Assembly (NCBI RefSeq): GCF_033546935.1
Contig: NZ_CP137854.1
Location: 3,038,001-3,102,000, forward strand
From: Xylophilus sp. GOD-11R
GTDB lineage: Bacteria; Pseudomonadota; Gammaproteobacteria; Burkholderiales; Burkholderiaceae_C
Length of the DNA stretch: 64,000 nucleotides
Direction: 5' to 3'
Position numbers and translations under genes: made by a program. Each line of letters starts with the position of its first letter. Within the stretch, counting starts at the first letter, position 1. Under the pieces are notes generated by a model. The model was not told the origin of the DNA and did no database searches. It saw only the letters and a list, made by a program, of their open reading frames with translations. Positions 1 to 7,712 of this stretch are shown here, in pieces.

Positions 1-294
1 CGCCTCGCTGCGGGCGATCTTGAAATGGCCGGACCGGAGGTACTCGCCATCGACGCCGATCAGCTCCGGCAGCCGCGCCCAGATCGCGTGCGCCCGCAGC
101 GACAGCGGCAGCTGCACCGGCGCCCGGCCCTGGCGGCGCACGCCGCCGTAGTTGACGCCGCTGGAGCGCGAGCCGCAGAGGTCGCGCTCCAGCAGCACCA
201 CGCGTCGCCCCAGGCGCCGCAGCGCAAGCGCGGCCGAGGCGCCGACGATGCCGCCGCCGATGATGGCCACGTCGGTGTCGATGCGGCGCGTCAC
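1..294 (-). CDS. FAD-dependent oxidoreductase of the DAO family, HcnC/OoxB-like, N-terminal part
   Basis: Only the first 98 residues are visible; the gene runs off the left edge. The start is a GTG whose bases overlap the TGA of the upstream gene (GTGA, 4 nt). The N-terminus carries a dinucleotide-binding fold, VAIIGGGIVGAS at residues 9-20, with the acidic residue E36 at the end of the second beta strand, as in glycine/D-amino-acid oxidase-like flavoproteins. Following an HcnB-like and an HcnA-like gene, it is best read as the substrate-oxidising subunit of a membrane-associated opine, imino-acid or glycine oxidase complex. The family is clear; the substrate is inference. Confidence 0.85.
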   Translation of the reverse strand, partial: MTRRIDTDVAIIGGGIVGASAALALRRLGRRVVLLERDLCGSRSSGVNYGGVRRQGRAPVQLPLSLRAHAIWARLPELIGVDGEYLRSGHFKIARSEA

Positions 295-1667
295 GATGCG
301 GTCTCCGGCGCCACCACCAGGCCCATCGGAATCGGCTTGATCGGCGCCTGACCGCGCAGCCGGCCGACCTGCGCCACCGGTACGCCGGCCGCATGGGCCA
401 GCAGTTCGGCCGCCGCCGCGCCGCACATGCGGCCCTGGCAGCGGCCCATGCCGACGCGTGACAAGGCCTTGAGGCGGTTCATCTCGTCGGCGCCGGTGCA
501 GCGCACGACCGCGCGCAGATCGCCGGCGGTGATGTTCTCGCAGCGGCAGACGACAAGCTCGTCCGGCGCCTGCGCCGCCCAGTCCTCGGGAAACGGAAAC
601 GCCCGCTCCAGCCCGCGCCGGAAGGAGCCGATGCGCGACAGGCGCTTTTCGAGCGACGTGGCACGGGCGGCATCGACCGCCACGCCGTCGTCCTGCAGCA
701 GGGCCAGCGCCGCCCGCTCGCCAGCCCACTCGGCCGCGTCCGCGCCCATGATGCCGGCGCCGTCGCCCGCCAGGTAGACGCCCGGCACGCTGCTGCGGCC
801 GGCCGCGTCGCGCTCGGGCAGATGGGCGCGCTGCATCGGCGCGAAGGCGAAGCGGCAGCCGAGCAGGTCGGCCAGTTGGGTTTCCGAACGCAGCGCATGA
901 CCGAAGCCGACCGCGTCGCAGGCCAGGGTGCGCTCGGCCGTGCCGTCGTGGAAGACCACGCCGTCGACACGCTCGTCGCCCATCACGCGCACCGGCCGCA
1001 CGCCGCCATGCAGCGCCACGCCATGGGCACGCAGCCATGCGACATAGAACAGGCCTTTGGCCAGCGTGGCCGGCTGGCCGAGCATGCGCGGCAGCGCCGC
1101 GACCTGGTCGGACAAAGCGGCGGTGTCCAGCACCGCGACCACCTCGGCACCCGCCTTGGCGTACTGGTAGGCGACCAGGTAGAGCAACGGTCCGCTGCCC
1201 ATGAAGACGACACGCCCACCGATCGCGCAACCCTGGAACTTGAGCGCGACCTGCGCGCCGCCCAGGCCGTAGACCCCGGGCAGCGTCCAGCCCGGTACCG
1301 GCAGGATCCGGTCGGTGGCGCCGGTGGCGACGATCACCCGGTCGTAGGCCACCGCGCGGGTGCTGCCGCTGGCCGCGTCCAGCACGTCGAGGCGGCCGGG
1401 CTGCGCGCTCCACACCAGGCTGTCGGGTCGGTAGTCGATGCGCTCGGCGATGCCGTCGATGGCCGCGTGTACCGCCCTCGCCCGTCCGGCCTCGGTACCG
1501 TAGAGCTTCTCGGCCGGGCGTTCGAAGTGGGCGGGCGGCCGGCGGTAGATCTGGCCACCGGCGCGTGCGGCCTCGTCGAGCAACACCGGCCGCAGGCCGT
1601 GCGCCACCAGGGTCTGCGCGGCGCGGATGCCGGCCGGCCCCGCGCCGACGATGACGGCGCATGTCAT
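291..1667 (-). CDS. FAD/NAD(P)-binding oxidoreductase with C-terminal [2Fe-2S] domain, HcnB/OoxA-like
   Basis: A 458-residue flavoprotein. The FAD fold is VIVGAGPAGIRA near residues 5-16; a second nucleotide-binding stretch (VVFMGSGP) lies mid-protein. The C-terminus is a BFD-like cluster with C374, C376, C410 and C415 (CRCEN and GRCQGRMCG), the arrangement of the alpha subunit of octopine/nopaline oxidase and hydrogen cyanide synthase. The ATG at 1667 overlaps the stop of the small ferredoxin-like gene by 4 nt; an upstream in-frame extension would run into that gene and is not needed. It probably passes electrons between the DAO-like subunit and the respiratory chain. Substrate unknown; an opine or proline derivative is plausible given the linked ABC importer. 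Confidence 0.88.
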   Translation of the reverse strand: MTCAVIVGAGPAGIRAAQTLVAHGLRPVLLDEAARAGGQIYRRPPAHFERPAEKLYGTEAGRARAVHAAIDGIAERIDYRPDSLVWSAQPGRLDVLDAASGSTRAVAYDRVIVATGATDRILPVPGWTLPGVYGLGGAQVALKFQGCAIGGRVVFMGSGPLLYLVAYQYAKAGAEVVAVLDTAALSDQVAALPRMLGQPATLAKGLFYVAWLRAHGVALHGGVRPVRVMGDERVDGVVFHDGTAERTLACDAVGFGHALRSETQLADLLGCRFAFAPMQRAHLPERDAAGRSSVPGVYLAGDGAGIMGADAAEWAGERAALALLQDDGVAVDAARATSLEKRLSRIGSFRRGLERAFPFPEDWAAQAPDELVVCRCENITAGDLRAVVRCTGADEMNRLKALSRVGMGRCQGRMCGAAAAELLAHAAGVPVAQVGRLRGQAPIKPIPMGLVVAPETAS

Positions 1668-1957
1668 ACCACGCCCTCTTGCGTTACCAGCGACATGCCC
1701 TCGGCCACGAAGGTGGAACAGGCGCGCAGCGCGGCGCCTTCGGCGGTGCGCACCCAGCAATCCTGGCAGGCGCCCATCAGGCAGAAACCCGCGCGCGGCT
1801 GGCCACTGAACTCGTTGCGGCGCAGGCTGGACTGGCAGGTGAGCACCGCCGTCAGTACCGTGTCGCCCTGCAGCGCGGTGGCCGGGCGGCCGTCGAGCAG
1901 AAAGCGCACCGGCGGGCGCGCCGTCTCGGCCAGGCGTCTGAATTGCGGGCCGTTCAT
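1664..1957 (-). CDS. Small (2Fe-2S)-binding protein, HcnA-like
   Basis: 97 residues with the ferredoxin-type cysteine set C59, C64, C67 (GFCLMGACQDCWV) and C80 (RACST), and the RFLLDG beta-strand start typical of HcnA-like subunits. It is the electron-transfer subunit of the three-part oxidase encoded with the two following flavoproteins. Both ends overlap neighbours by 4 nt (ATGA with the permease upstream and the HcnB-like gene downstream), indicating translational coupling in one operon. Confidence 0.88.
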   Translation of the reverse strand: MNGPQFRRLAETARPPVRFLLDGRPATALQGDTVLTAVLTCQSSLRRNEFSGQPRAGFCLMGACQDCWVRTAEGAALRACSTFVAEGMSLVTQEGVV

Positions 1958-2757
1958 TTGCCGCCGACCAGAATGCGGTCCAGGCCGTAGAGCCGGTCGA
2001 GCACCACCATCGCGCAGGCCGTCAACGCCACCATCAGCGCCGACACCGCCGCCATCAGCGGATCGATCGACTCCGTGGCGTACATGTACATGCGCACCGG
2101 CAGCGTCACCGTGCTGGGCGAGGTCACGAAGATCGACATGGTCACCTCGTCGAAGCTGTTGATGAAGGCCAGCATCCAGCCGCCGGTGACCCCGGGCAGG
2201 ATCATCGGCAGCGTGATGCGCCGGAACACCGTGGCCGCCGATGCGCCCAGCGACTGCGCGGCCTGCTCGGCGCTGCGGTCAAAACCCACCAGCGCCGCCA
2301 CCACCAGCCGCAGCGTGTAGGGCGTGACGATGAGCGCATGCGCCAGGATCAGAAAGCCGAAACTGCCGGTGCCGCCGACCAGCGCGAACAGCCGCAGCAA
2401 CGCCACGCCCAGCACCAGATGGGGAATCAGCAGCGGCGACAGAAACAGGCCGTTGAGAAAGCCACGCCCCGGAAACGAATACCGGGTGATCGCCATGCCC
2501 GCCGGCACCGCCAGCACCGTGGCGATGGTGGCCGAGGCCAGCGCCAGCCAGAGGCTGTTCCAGAACGACTGCATGAAATCCGGATGCACGAACACCGCCC
2601 GGAACCAGCGCAGCGACAGCTCGGTGGTCGGCAGCGTCAGCGTGTTTTCCGGCGTGAAGGCCACCACGCACACTACCAGCAGCGGCGCCAGCATGAAGGC
2701 GATGACGAGGGCGTTGAAGGTCAGGGCGATCGGCCCGTTCTTGCTCATCTGGCTCAT
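1954..2757 (-). CDS. ABC transporter inner-membrane permease (PotC type)
   Basis: 267 residues, about six hydrophobic helices, with the cytoplasmic EAA loop EQAAQSLGASAATVFRRITLP followed by a permease-typical LPG. It belongs to the binding-protein-dependent permeases of the spermidine/putrescine and 2-aminoethylphosphonate group. With the PotB-type gene 4 nt upstream it forms the heterodimeric channel of the importer. No substrate-binding protein is encoded in this operon within the window; it may lie beyond the left edge. Confidence 0.9.
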   Translation of the reverse strand: MSQMSKNGPIALTFNALVIAFMLAPLLVVCVVAFTPENTLTLPTTELSLRWFRAVFVHPDFMQSFWNSLWLALASATIATVLAVPAGMAITRYSFPGRGFLNGLFLSPLLIPHLVLGVALLRLFALVGGTGSFGFLILAHALIVTPYTLRLVVAALVGFDRSAEQAAQSLGASAATVFRRITLPMILPGVTGGWMLAFINSFDEVTMSIFVTSPSTVTLPVRMYMYATESIDPLMAAVSALMVALTACAMVVLDRLYGLDRILVGGK

Positions 2758-2761
2758 GGCG

Positions 2762-3631
2762 TCACCCCAGGGATTTCTTGTAGCGGCCTTCGACCAGCCG
2801 GTTGTAGCTGAGCATCACCAGCAGGTTGGCCACCAGCAGCGTCAGCGCGATGGCCGCGCCCAGCGGCCAGTTGAGCTCGTGCAGGTATTCGTCGTAGACC
2901 ACCGTCGCGACCATCTTCAGCCGCCGCCCGCCCAGCAGTCCGGGAATGGCGAAGGAACTCGCCGACAGGCCAAACACGATCAGGCTGCCCGACAGAATGC
3001 CGGGCATCACCTGCGGCAGCACGATGCGCCGCAGCGTGGTGAAGGGCGTGGCGGCCAGCGACAGCGCGGCGTTCTCCACGCCCGCGTCGAGCTTCTGCAG
3101 CGAGGTCCACACCGGAATCACCATGAAGGGCAGCATCACGTGCACCAGCGCGATGACGATGGCCGTCTCGGTGTAGAGGATCTTCACCGGCCCCATGCCG
3201 AGCAGTTTCAGCACGCCGTTCACCAGCCCTTCCGGTCCCAGCAACATGCTCCAGCCGAAGGCCCGGACCACCACCGACACCAGCAGCGGCGCCAGCACCA
3301 CCAGCAGCAGGATGGAGCGCCAGGGGTTGGACATGCGGCTCAGCACATAGGCCTCGGCCGTGCCGATGAACACACAGATCAGCGCCACCAGCGCCGAGAT
3401 CCAGAAGGTGCGCCAGAAGATGCCGTAGAAGTAGTCGTCGGTGACGATGGCGCGGTAGTGCTCCAGCGTGAACTCGCCCGCCTTCGGCCCGGTCGCCGGG
3501 TCGTACACATTGAAGGACAGCACCGCCGTGAGCGCCAGCGGCACCAGCAGCAGGGTGATGAACAGCAGCAGCGCGGGCGCGGACATCCACCACGGCGTCG
3601 CCCGACCGCCGCGCGCGGGCGTTGCGCTCAT
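2762..3631 (-). CDS. ABC transporter inner-membrane permease (PotB type)
   Basis: 289 residues with about six transmembrane helices and an EAA loop (ENAALSLAATPFTTLRRIVLP). It is the partner of the PotC-type permease that follows after 4 nt. The start ATG overlaps the stop of the ATPase gene by 4 nt. A longer ORF covers the same DNA in another frame; its composition is not membrane-like and it is a shadow. Confidence 0.9.
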   Translation of the reverse strand: MSATPARGGRATPWWMSAPALLLFITLLLVPLALTAVLSFNVYDPATGPKAGEFTLEHYRAIVTDDYFYGIFWRTFWISALVALICVFIGTAEAYVLSRMSNPWRSILLLVVLAPLLVSVVVRAFGWSMLLGPEGLVNGVLKLLGMGPVKILYTETAIVIALVHVMLPFMVIPVWTSLQKLDAGVENAALSLAATPFTTLRRIVLPQVMPGILSGSLIVFGLSASSFAIPGLLGGRRLKMVATVVYDEYLHELNWPLGAAIALTLLVANLLVMLSYNRLVEGRYKKSLG

Positions 3632-4710
3632 GCCGACGCTCCGGCGGCAACGGGCTGCTGGTCGAGTGCCAGCACGCGGGTGCAGGTGTCCGGCCAGTCG
3701 ATGCCCGAACGCTGGCCTTCTTCCAGCACGATGCGGCCGTCATTGGCGCACAGCACGGTGAGCTCGCCGATGTCGGTCGCCAGCCGGTAGAGCCACTGGC
3801 TGCCCAGGAAGAAACGCTCCACCACCTCGCCGACCAGCCGGCCGGCGCCCACCGGCACCAGCTGCAGCTTTTCGGGCCGGATCGTCATCAGCACCGACAC
3901 GCCGGGACGAAAGCCCGGTTCGGCCAGCGGCACCGAAACCGAGCCGACACGCACCGCCTGCAGGTCGTCTTCACCCTCGATGCGGCCGTCGAGAATGTTG
4001 GCCTTGCCGACGAAGGTCGAGATGAAGCGGGTGCGCGGATGTTCGTAGACCTGGAACGGGTGGTCGATCTGCGTCGCCCGGCCCGCTTCCATCACCACCA
4101 CCCGGTCGCTGACCGACATGGCTTCGGCCTGGTCGTGGGTCACCATCACTGTCGTGGTGCCGACCTTGCGCTGGATCTGCCGCAGCTCGAACTGCATCTC
4201 CTCGCGCAGCTTGGCGTCGAGGTTGGACAGGGGCTCGTCGAGCAGCAGCACCGGCGGCTCGATCACCAGCGCGCGCGCCAGCGCCACCCGCTGCCGCTGG
4301 CCGCCGGAGAGTTCACGTGGGTAGCGCCTGGCGTGGGCATCCAGATGCACCAGCGCGAGCGCGCGGCGCACGCGGTCGGCGCGCTCGGCCTTGGGGCATT
4401 TGCGCATTTCCAGGCCGAAGGCCACGTTGGCCTCCACCGTCATGTGCGGAAACAGCGCGTAGCTCTGGAACACGATGCCCAGGCCGCGTGTGTTGGCCTT
4501 GGCATGGGTGATGTCGCGGCCGTCGAGCTCGATGCGGCCGGCGCTCACCGGCTCGAAGCCCGCGATCATCTGCAAGGTGGTGGTCTTGCCGCAGCCCGAG
4601 GGGCCGAGCAGCGAGACGAACTCGCCCTTCTCCACCGAGAGATTCATGTCCGATACGGCGCGGGTGGTGCCGTAAAGCTTGCTGACGCCGCTGAGCTGGA
4701 GGAATGACAT
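3628..4710 (-). CDS. ABC transporter ATP-binding protein (PotA type)
   Basis: 360 residues. Walker A GPSGCGKTT at residues 36-44, signature LSGGQRQRVALARAL, Walker B LLLDEP and a C-terminal TOBE-like domain with an IRPEKL stretch, as in PotA/FbpC-type importer ATPases. The start at 4710 is chosen because the protein then begins MSFLQLSGVSKLYG, matching family N-termini; the 31 upstream in-frame residues lie in the operator region. It is the first gene of the ABC-HcnABC-like operon and lies divergent from the IclR regulator. Confidence 0.92.
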   Translation of the reverse strand: MSFLQLSGVSKLYGTTRAVSDMNLSVEKGEFVSLLGPSGCGKTTTLQMIAGFEPVSAGRIELDGRDITHAKANTRGLGIVFQSYALFPHMTVEANVAFGLEMRKCPKAERADRVRRALALVHLDAHARRYPRELSGGQRQRVALARALVIEPPVLLLDEPLSNLDAKLREEMQFELRQIQRKVGTTTVMVTHDQAEAMSVSDRVVVMEAGRATQIDHPFQVYEHPRTRFISTFVGKANILDGRIEGEDDLQAVRVGSVSVPLAEPGFRPGVSVLMTIRPEKLQLVPVGAGRLVGEVVERFFLGSQWLYRLATDIGELTVLCANDGRIVLEEGQRSGIDWPDTCTRVLALDQQPVAAGASA

Positions 4711-4793
4711 GGGCTGCTTTTCCGTGGGTCTTGCTGGACTGACTGGGTGACGAATCAGTCTCTTGCAAGGAGCGGACCAGAAACAGCGGGTTC

Positions 4794-4828
4794 TTCCGTA
4801 CAACGGAATAAATCGTGTATTTATTCCG
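4794..4828. promoter_or_regulatory. Palindromic operator region, probable IclR-family binding site
   Basis: Two overlapping perfect inverted repeats lie between the divergent ATPase and IclR genes. TTCCGT-ACA-ACGGAA (4794-4808) is a 15-bp site of the size bound by IclR dimers. It shares its right half with CGGAATAAAT-N5-ATTTATTCCG (4804-4828). The result is three TTCCG/CGGAA half-sites in 35 bases. Position and symmetry suggest that the adjacent IclR protein binds here and controls both directions; this is inference. Confidence 0.65.
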
Positions 4829-4882
4829 ATGAATGAAATACATTAGACTTTGACGCAGCTTCATATTTCATAAATAGAAACC

Positions 4883-5695
4883 GTGACCGCAGCCACCCCA
4901 TCGACCGCCGGCGTGCCGCGCATCTTCTCGGTGGTGCGCGCCCTCACCCGCGCCCAACAGGAGGGCGCCCGCGTCACCGAACTGGCACGCGAAGTGGGTC
5001 TGACCCAGGCCACCACCCACCGCCTGTTGCAGTCGCTCATGGCCGAGGGCGTGGTGGAACAGGACGAGCGCAGCAAGCGCTACCGCCTGGGCATCGAGTT
5101 CTTCGCCCTGGCGGCCCAGGCCGGCAACCCCGGGGACCTGCGCAGCCTGTGCCGGCCGGTGCTGCTGAGGCTAAGTGCGAGCCTCGGGGACGCGATCTTC
5201 TTGCTGGCGCGCAGCGGCTACGACGCCGTCTGCCTGGACCGCAGCGAAGGTCCGTTTCCGATTCGCTCCTTCACCGGCGACGTGGGCGGGCGGGTGGCGC
5301 TGGGTACCGGCCAAGGTGCGCTGGCCATCCTGGCCTTCCTGCCGGATGTCGAACGCGAGGAAGTCATCCGCTTCAACCTGCCGCGTCTGCGCGAGTTCGG
5401 CATCTACGACGAAGTGCAGCTGCGCACCGAGATCGACAAGGTACGCACCGCCGGTTTTGCGGGGCGGACCAGCGGATTACTGGAAGGCATGGCTGGCGTG
5501 GCGGTGCCGATCCTCGACCGCGAAGGCCGTGCCGTCGCCGCTCTCGCGGTAGGCACCATCCTCGACCGGCTCAATCCCGAGCGCCTGCCGACCGTGGTGG
5601 AGTTGTTGCAGCGCGAGGCCGCCGCTATCGGGCCACGCATCAACCCGTTCGATGCCACCCTGCGGCGGCCTGCGCAGGTGCTTGCCGGGCAATGA
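4883..5695 (+). CDS. IclR-family transcriptional regulator
   Basis: 270 residues from a GTG start. The N-terminal winged helix-turn-helix spans about residues 10-75 (VTELAREVGLTQATTHRLLQSL is the recognition segment). The C-terminal IclR effector domain contains the SGLLEGMAGVAVPI stretch that lines the ligand pocket. It is divergent from the ABC/oxidase operon and convergent with the LysR gene downstream (15 nt apart). IclR members usually sense a small organic acid or pathway intermediate; here the likely target is the operon to its left. Confidence 0.92.
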   Translation: MTAATPSTAGVPRIFSVVRALTRAQQEGARVTELAREVGLTQATTHRLLQSLMAEGVVEQDERSKRYRLGIEFFALAAQAGNPGDLRSLCRPVLLRLSASLGDAIFLLARSGYDAVCLDRSEGPFPIRSFTGDVGGRVALGTGQGALAILAFLPDVEREEVIRFNLPRLREFGIYDEVQLRTEIDKVRTAGFAGRTSGLLEGMAGVAVPILDREGRAVAALAVGTILDRLNPERLPTVVELLQREAAAIGPRINPFDATLRRPAQVLAGQ

Positions 5696-5710
5696 GACCG
5701 TGGCGCGGCC

Positions 5711-6604
5711 TCAGCGGTGCACAGCCGAGGCCCACACCGCCTCGCCAAGTGCATGCAGCCGCCGCTTGGGCCGGTAGAGCCGCACCTCGAACCGCACTTC
5801 CATCCGCCGGTCACCAGCCAGCGCCATGCGGCCGGCCTTGCAGTCGGCCTGCACCATCGACCACGGCAGCCAAGCCACGCCCAGGCCCTTGAGCACGTAT
5901 TCCTGCAGCGCGTCGGCCGAATCGCATTCCACCCGACGCTGCACCGCTGGCGCATGACGGTTGTGCGCCAGGTGGTCTTCGAGCAGGCGGCCCATGGCCA
6001 GGGAGCGCCCATAGGCCAGCAGCGGGATCGGCTCGCCCGACGCCATGGCGAACACCGCCTTGCCCGCCGCGTCGGCGCGTGACACCGGCACCAGCTTGTC
6101 CGACGCCAGCGTGACGAACGCGAACTGCCGGCCGTCGAGCCGGACGGTCAGCGCCGGGTGGTGGTAGACGAGCGAGAAGTCGGTTTCGTTGCGTTCGAGC
6201 ATCTGCACCGAGTCGGCCAGGCTCAGCGTCAGCACCCGCACCTGGGCGTCGCGCACCACCGGCTGCAGCCGCACCAGCCAATCGGCGAGCACGGTGCGCG
6301 CCAGCGTGCGGCCTGTGCCGATGGTGACGGTGCGGGCCTGCCGGCCGGCCTCGCCGAGCAGCTCCAGGCGCGAACTCTCCAGCCCCGACACCATCTGCCG
6401 CGCGCTCTCCAGCAGCAGCGCGCCGGCCGCGGTGAGCCGCGCCGGGCTGCGGCCGCGCTCCACCAGCGGCGTGCCGGCCCACTGTTCCAGCTGCTGGATG
6501 CGCCGGCCGAAAGCCGGATGGGTGACGTTGCGCAGCTCGGCCGCGCGGCTGAAATTGCCGGACTCGGCCAGCGCGATGAAGTCTTCCAGCCACTTGAGAT
6601 GCAT
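5711..6604 (-). CDS. LysR-family transcriptional regulator
   Basis: 297 residues. The N-terminus MHLKWLEDFIALAESGNFSR leads into a helix-turn-helix with AAELRNVTHPAFGRRI, the variant in which the usual QPALS is replaced by HPAFGRR, as in a LysR subgroup paired with Bug receptors and hydrolases. The effector domain follows. The start at 6604 is set by the conserved N-terminus; a 78-residue upstream extension is non-conserved and crosses the operator region. It is divergent from the Bug receptor gene with two palindromic sites between them. Confidence 0.92.
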   Translation of the reverse strand: MHLKWLEDFIALAESGNFSRAAELRNVTHPAFGRRIQQLEQWAGTPLVERGRSPARLTAAGALLLESARQMVSGLESSRLELLGEAGRQARTVTIGTGRTLARTVLADWLVRLQPVVRDAQVRVLTLSLADSVQMLERNETDFSLVYHHPALTVRLDGRQFAFVTLASDKLVPVSRADAAGKAVFAMASGEPIPLLAYGRSLAMGRLLEDHLAHNRHAPAVQRRVECDSADALQEYVLKGLGVAWLPWSMVQADCKAGRMALAGDRRMEVRFEVRLYRPKRRLHALGEAVWASAVHR

Positions 6605-6627
6605 GTCGGTCCCGGGGTCGAGGGTTG

Positions 6628-6662
6628 TGCCGAATCGGCAGGGGATTGTGCCGACTCGGCAC
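6628..6662. promoter_or_regulatory. Twin T-N11-A palindromes, probable LysR operator
   Basis: TGCCGAATCGGCA (6628-6640) and GTGCCGACTCGGCAC (6648-6662) are near-identical perfect palindromes whose centres are 21 bp apart, two helical turns. Both fit the T-N11-A pattern of LysR sites. They lie 24-58 nt upstream of the LysR start and 55-89 nt upstream of the Bug receptor start, a classic layout for autoregulation plus divergent activation. Confidence 0.7.
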
Positions 6663-6716
6663 CAGTCGGGATTTGCCGCCATCCAAGAATCGCCGCATCG
6701 ATCAACGAGGACCCCG

Positions 6717-7712
6717 ATGAAACGCCTGCCCGACGCCCTCCGCCGCGCCACCCTGTGCACCGCCGTCATGGCCTGCTTCGGCACCATCGCCACCCCCGCG
6801 TTCGCCCAGGGCGGCGCCTGGCCGCAGCGGCCGATCACGCTGGTGGTGGGCTACCCGCCCGGCGGCAGCACCGACCTCGTCGGCCGCACCCTGGGCACCG
6901 ATCTGGCGGCCAAGCTCGGCGTGCCGGTCGTCGTGGAGAACCTCGGCGGCGCCGGCGGTTCGCTGGCGGCGCAGAAGGTGGCGCTGGCCAATCCGGACGG
7001 CTACACCCTGCTGGTCGGTGCCAACAACGAGATCGCCATCAACGCGCTGGTGCGCAAGACGGTGAAGTACCAGACCAAGAACTTCACCCCGCTCGCGTTG
7101 CTGGCCTCGCAGCCGCTGGTGCTGACGACCGCGCCGACCAACCCGGTCAAGAACACCGCCGACTTCCTGAAGGCGGTCAAGTCCAAGCCCGCCTTCTATT
7201 CGTACGGCAGCTCCGGCGTGGGCACTTCGCTGCACATGACAGCCGAGATGGTGAAGCAGCAGGGCGGCCTGTTCATGACCCACATTCCCTATCGCGGCAC
7301 CGGCCCGCTGACCACCGACCTGATCGGCGGCAGCCTGGACTACGGCGTGTATGTGCTGTCGAGCGCGCTACCGCTGATCAAGAGCGGCAAGCTGGTGGCC
7401 ATCGGTACGTCGGAAACCAAACGCTCGCCGGTGACGCCCGACGTGCCCGCGCTGTCGGAAAACCCGGCACTCAAGGGCGTGGACATGAGCGTATGGTTCG
7501 CCCTGCTCGGCCCGGCCGGCCTGCCGGAGGCAGTGCAGAGCAAGCTCAAGGGCGCGATCGGCGAGATTCTGAAGGCATCGGAATTCCGCAAGAGCATGGA
7601 AGCCTCGGGCTCGGTCGTGCCGACCACTCAGCCGGACCTGTCGGCCTTCCTGGCCTCGGAAACCGACAAGTACCGCCGCATCGTCGAATTCGCCCACATC
7701 ACCGACGAATGA
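6717..7712 (+). CDS. Bug-family periplasmic solute-binding protein (TctC type)
   Basis: 331 residues with a signal peptide cleaved near TPAFAQG (about residue 29), then WPQRPITLVVGYPPGGSTD, the Bug signature loop that binds carboxylates. GAGG lies 6 nt upstream of the ATG at 6717. Bug proteins capture small carboxylates or amides for tripartite tricarboxylate transport, but no TctA/TctB membrane genes are adjacent. Overlap by ATGA with the AstE-like hydrolase suggests that its ligand is that enzyme's substrate. Confidence 0.92.
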   Translation: MKRLPDALRRATLCTAVMACFGTIATPAFAQGGAWPQRPITLVVGYPPGGSTDLVGRTLGTDLAAKLGVPVVVENLGGAGGSLAAQKVALANPDGYTLLVGANNEIAINALVRKTVKYQTKNFTPLALLASQPLVLTTAPTNPVKNTADFLKAVKSKPAFYSYGSSGVGTSLHMTAEMVKQQGGLFMTHIPYRGTGPLTTDLIGGSLDYGVYVLSSALPLIKSGKLVAIGTSETKRSPVTPDVPALSENPALKGVDMSVWFALLGPAGLPEAVQSKLKGAIGEILKASEFRKSMEASGSVVPTTQPDLSAFLASETDKYRRIVEFAHITDE

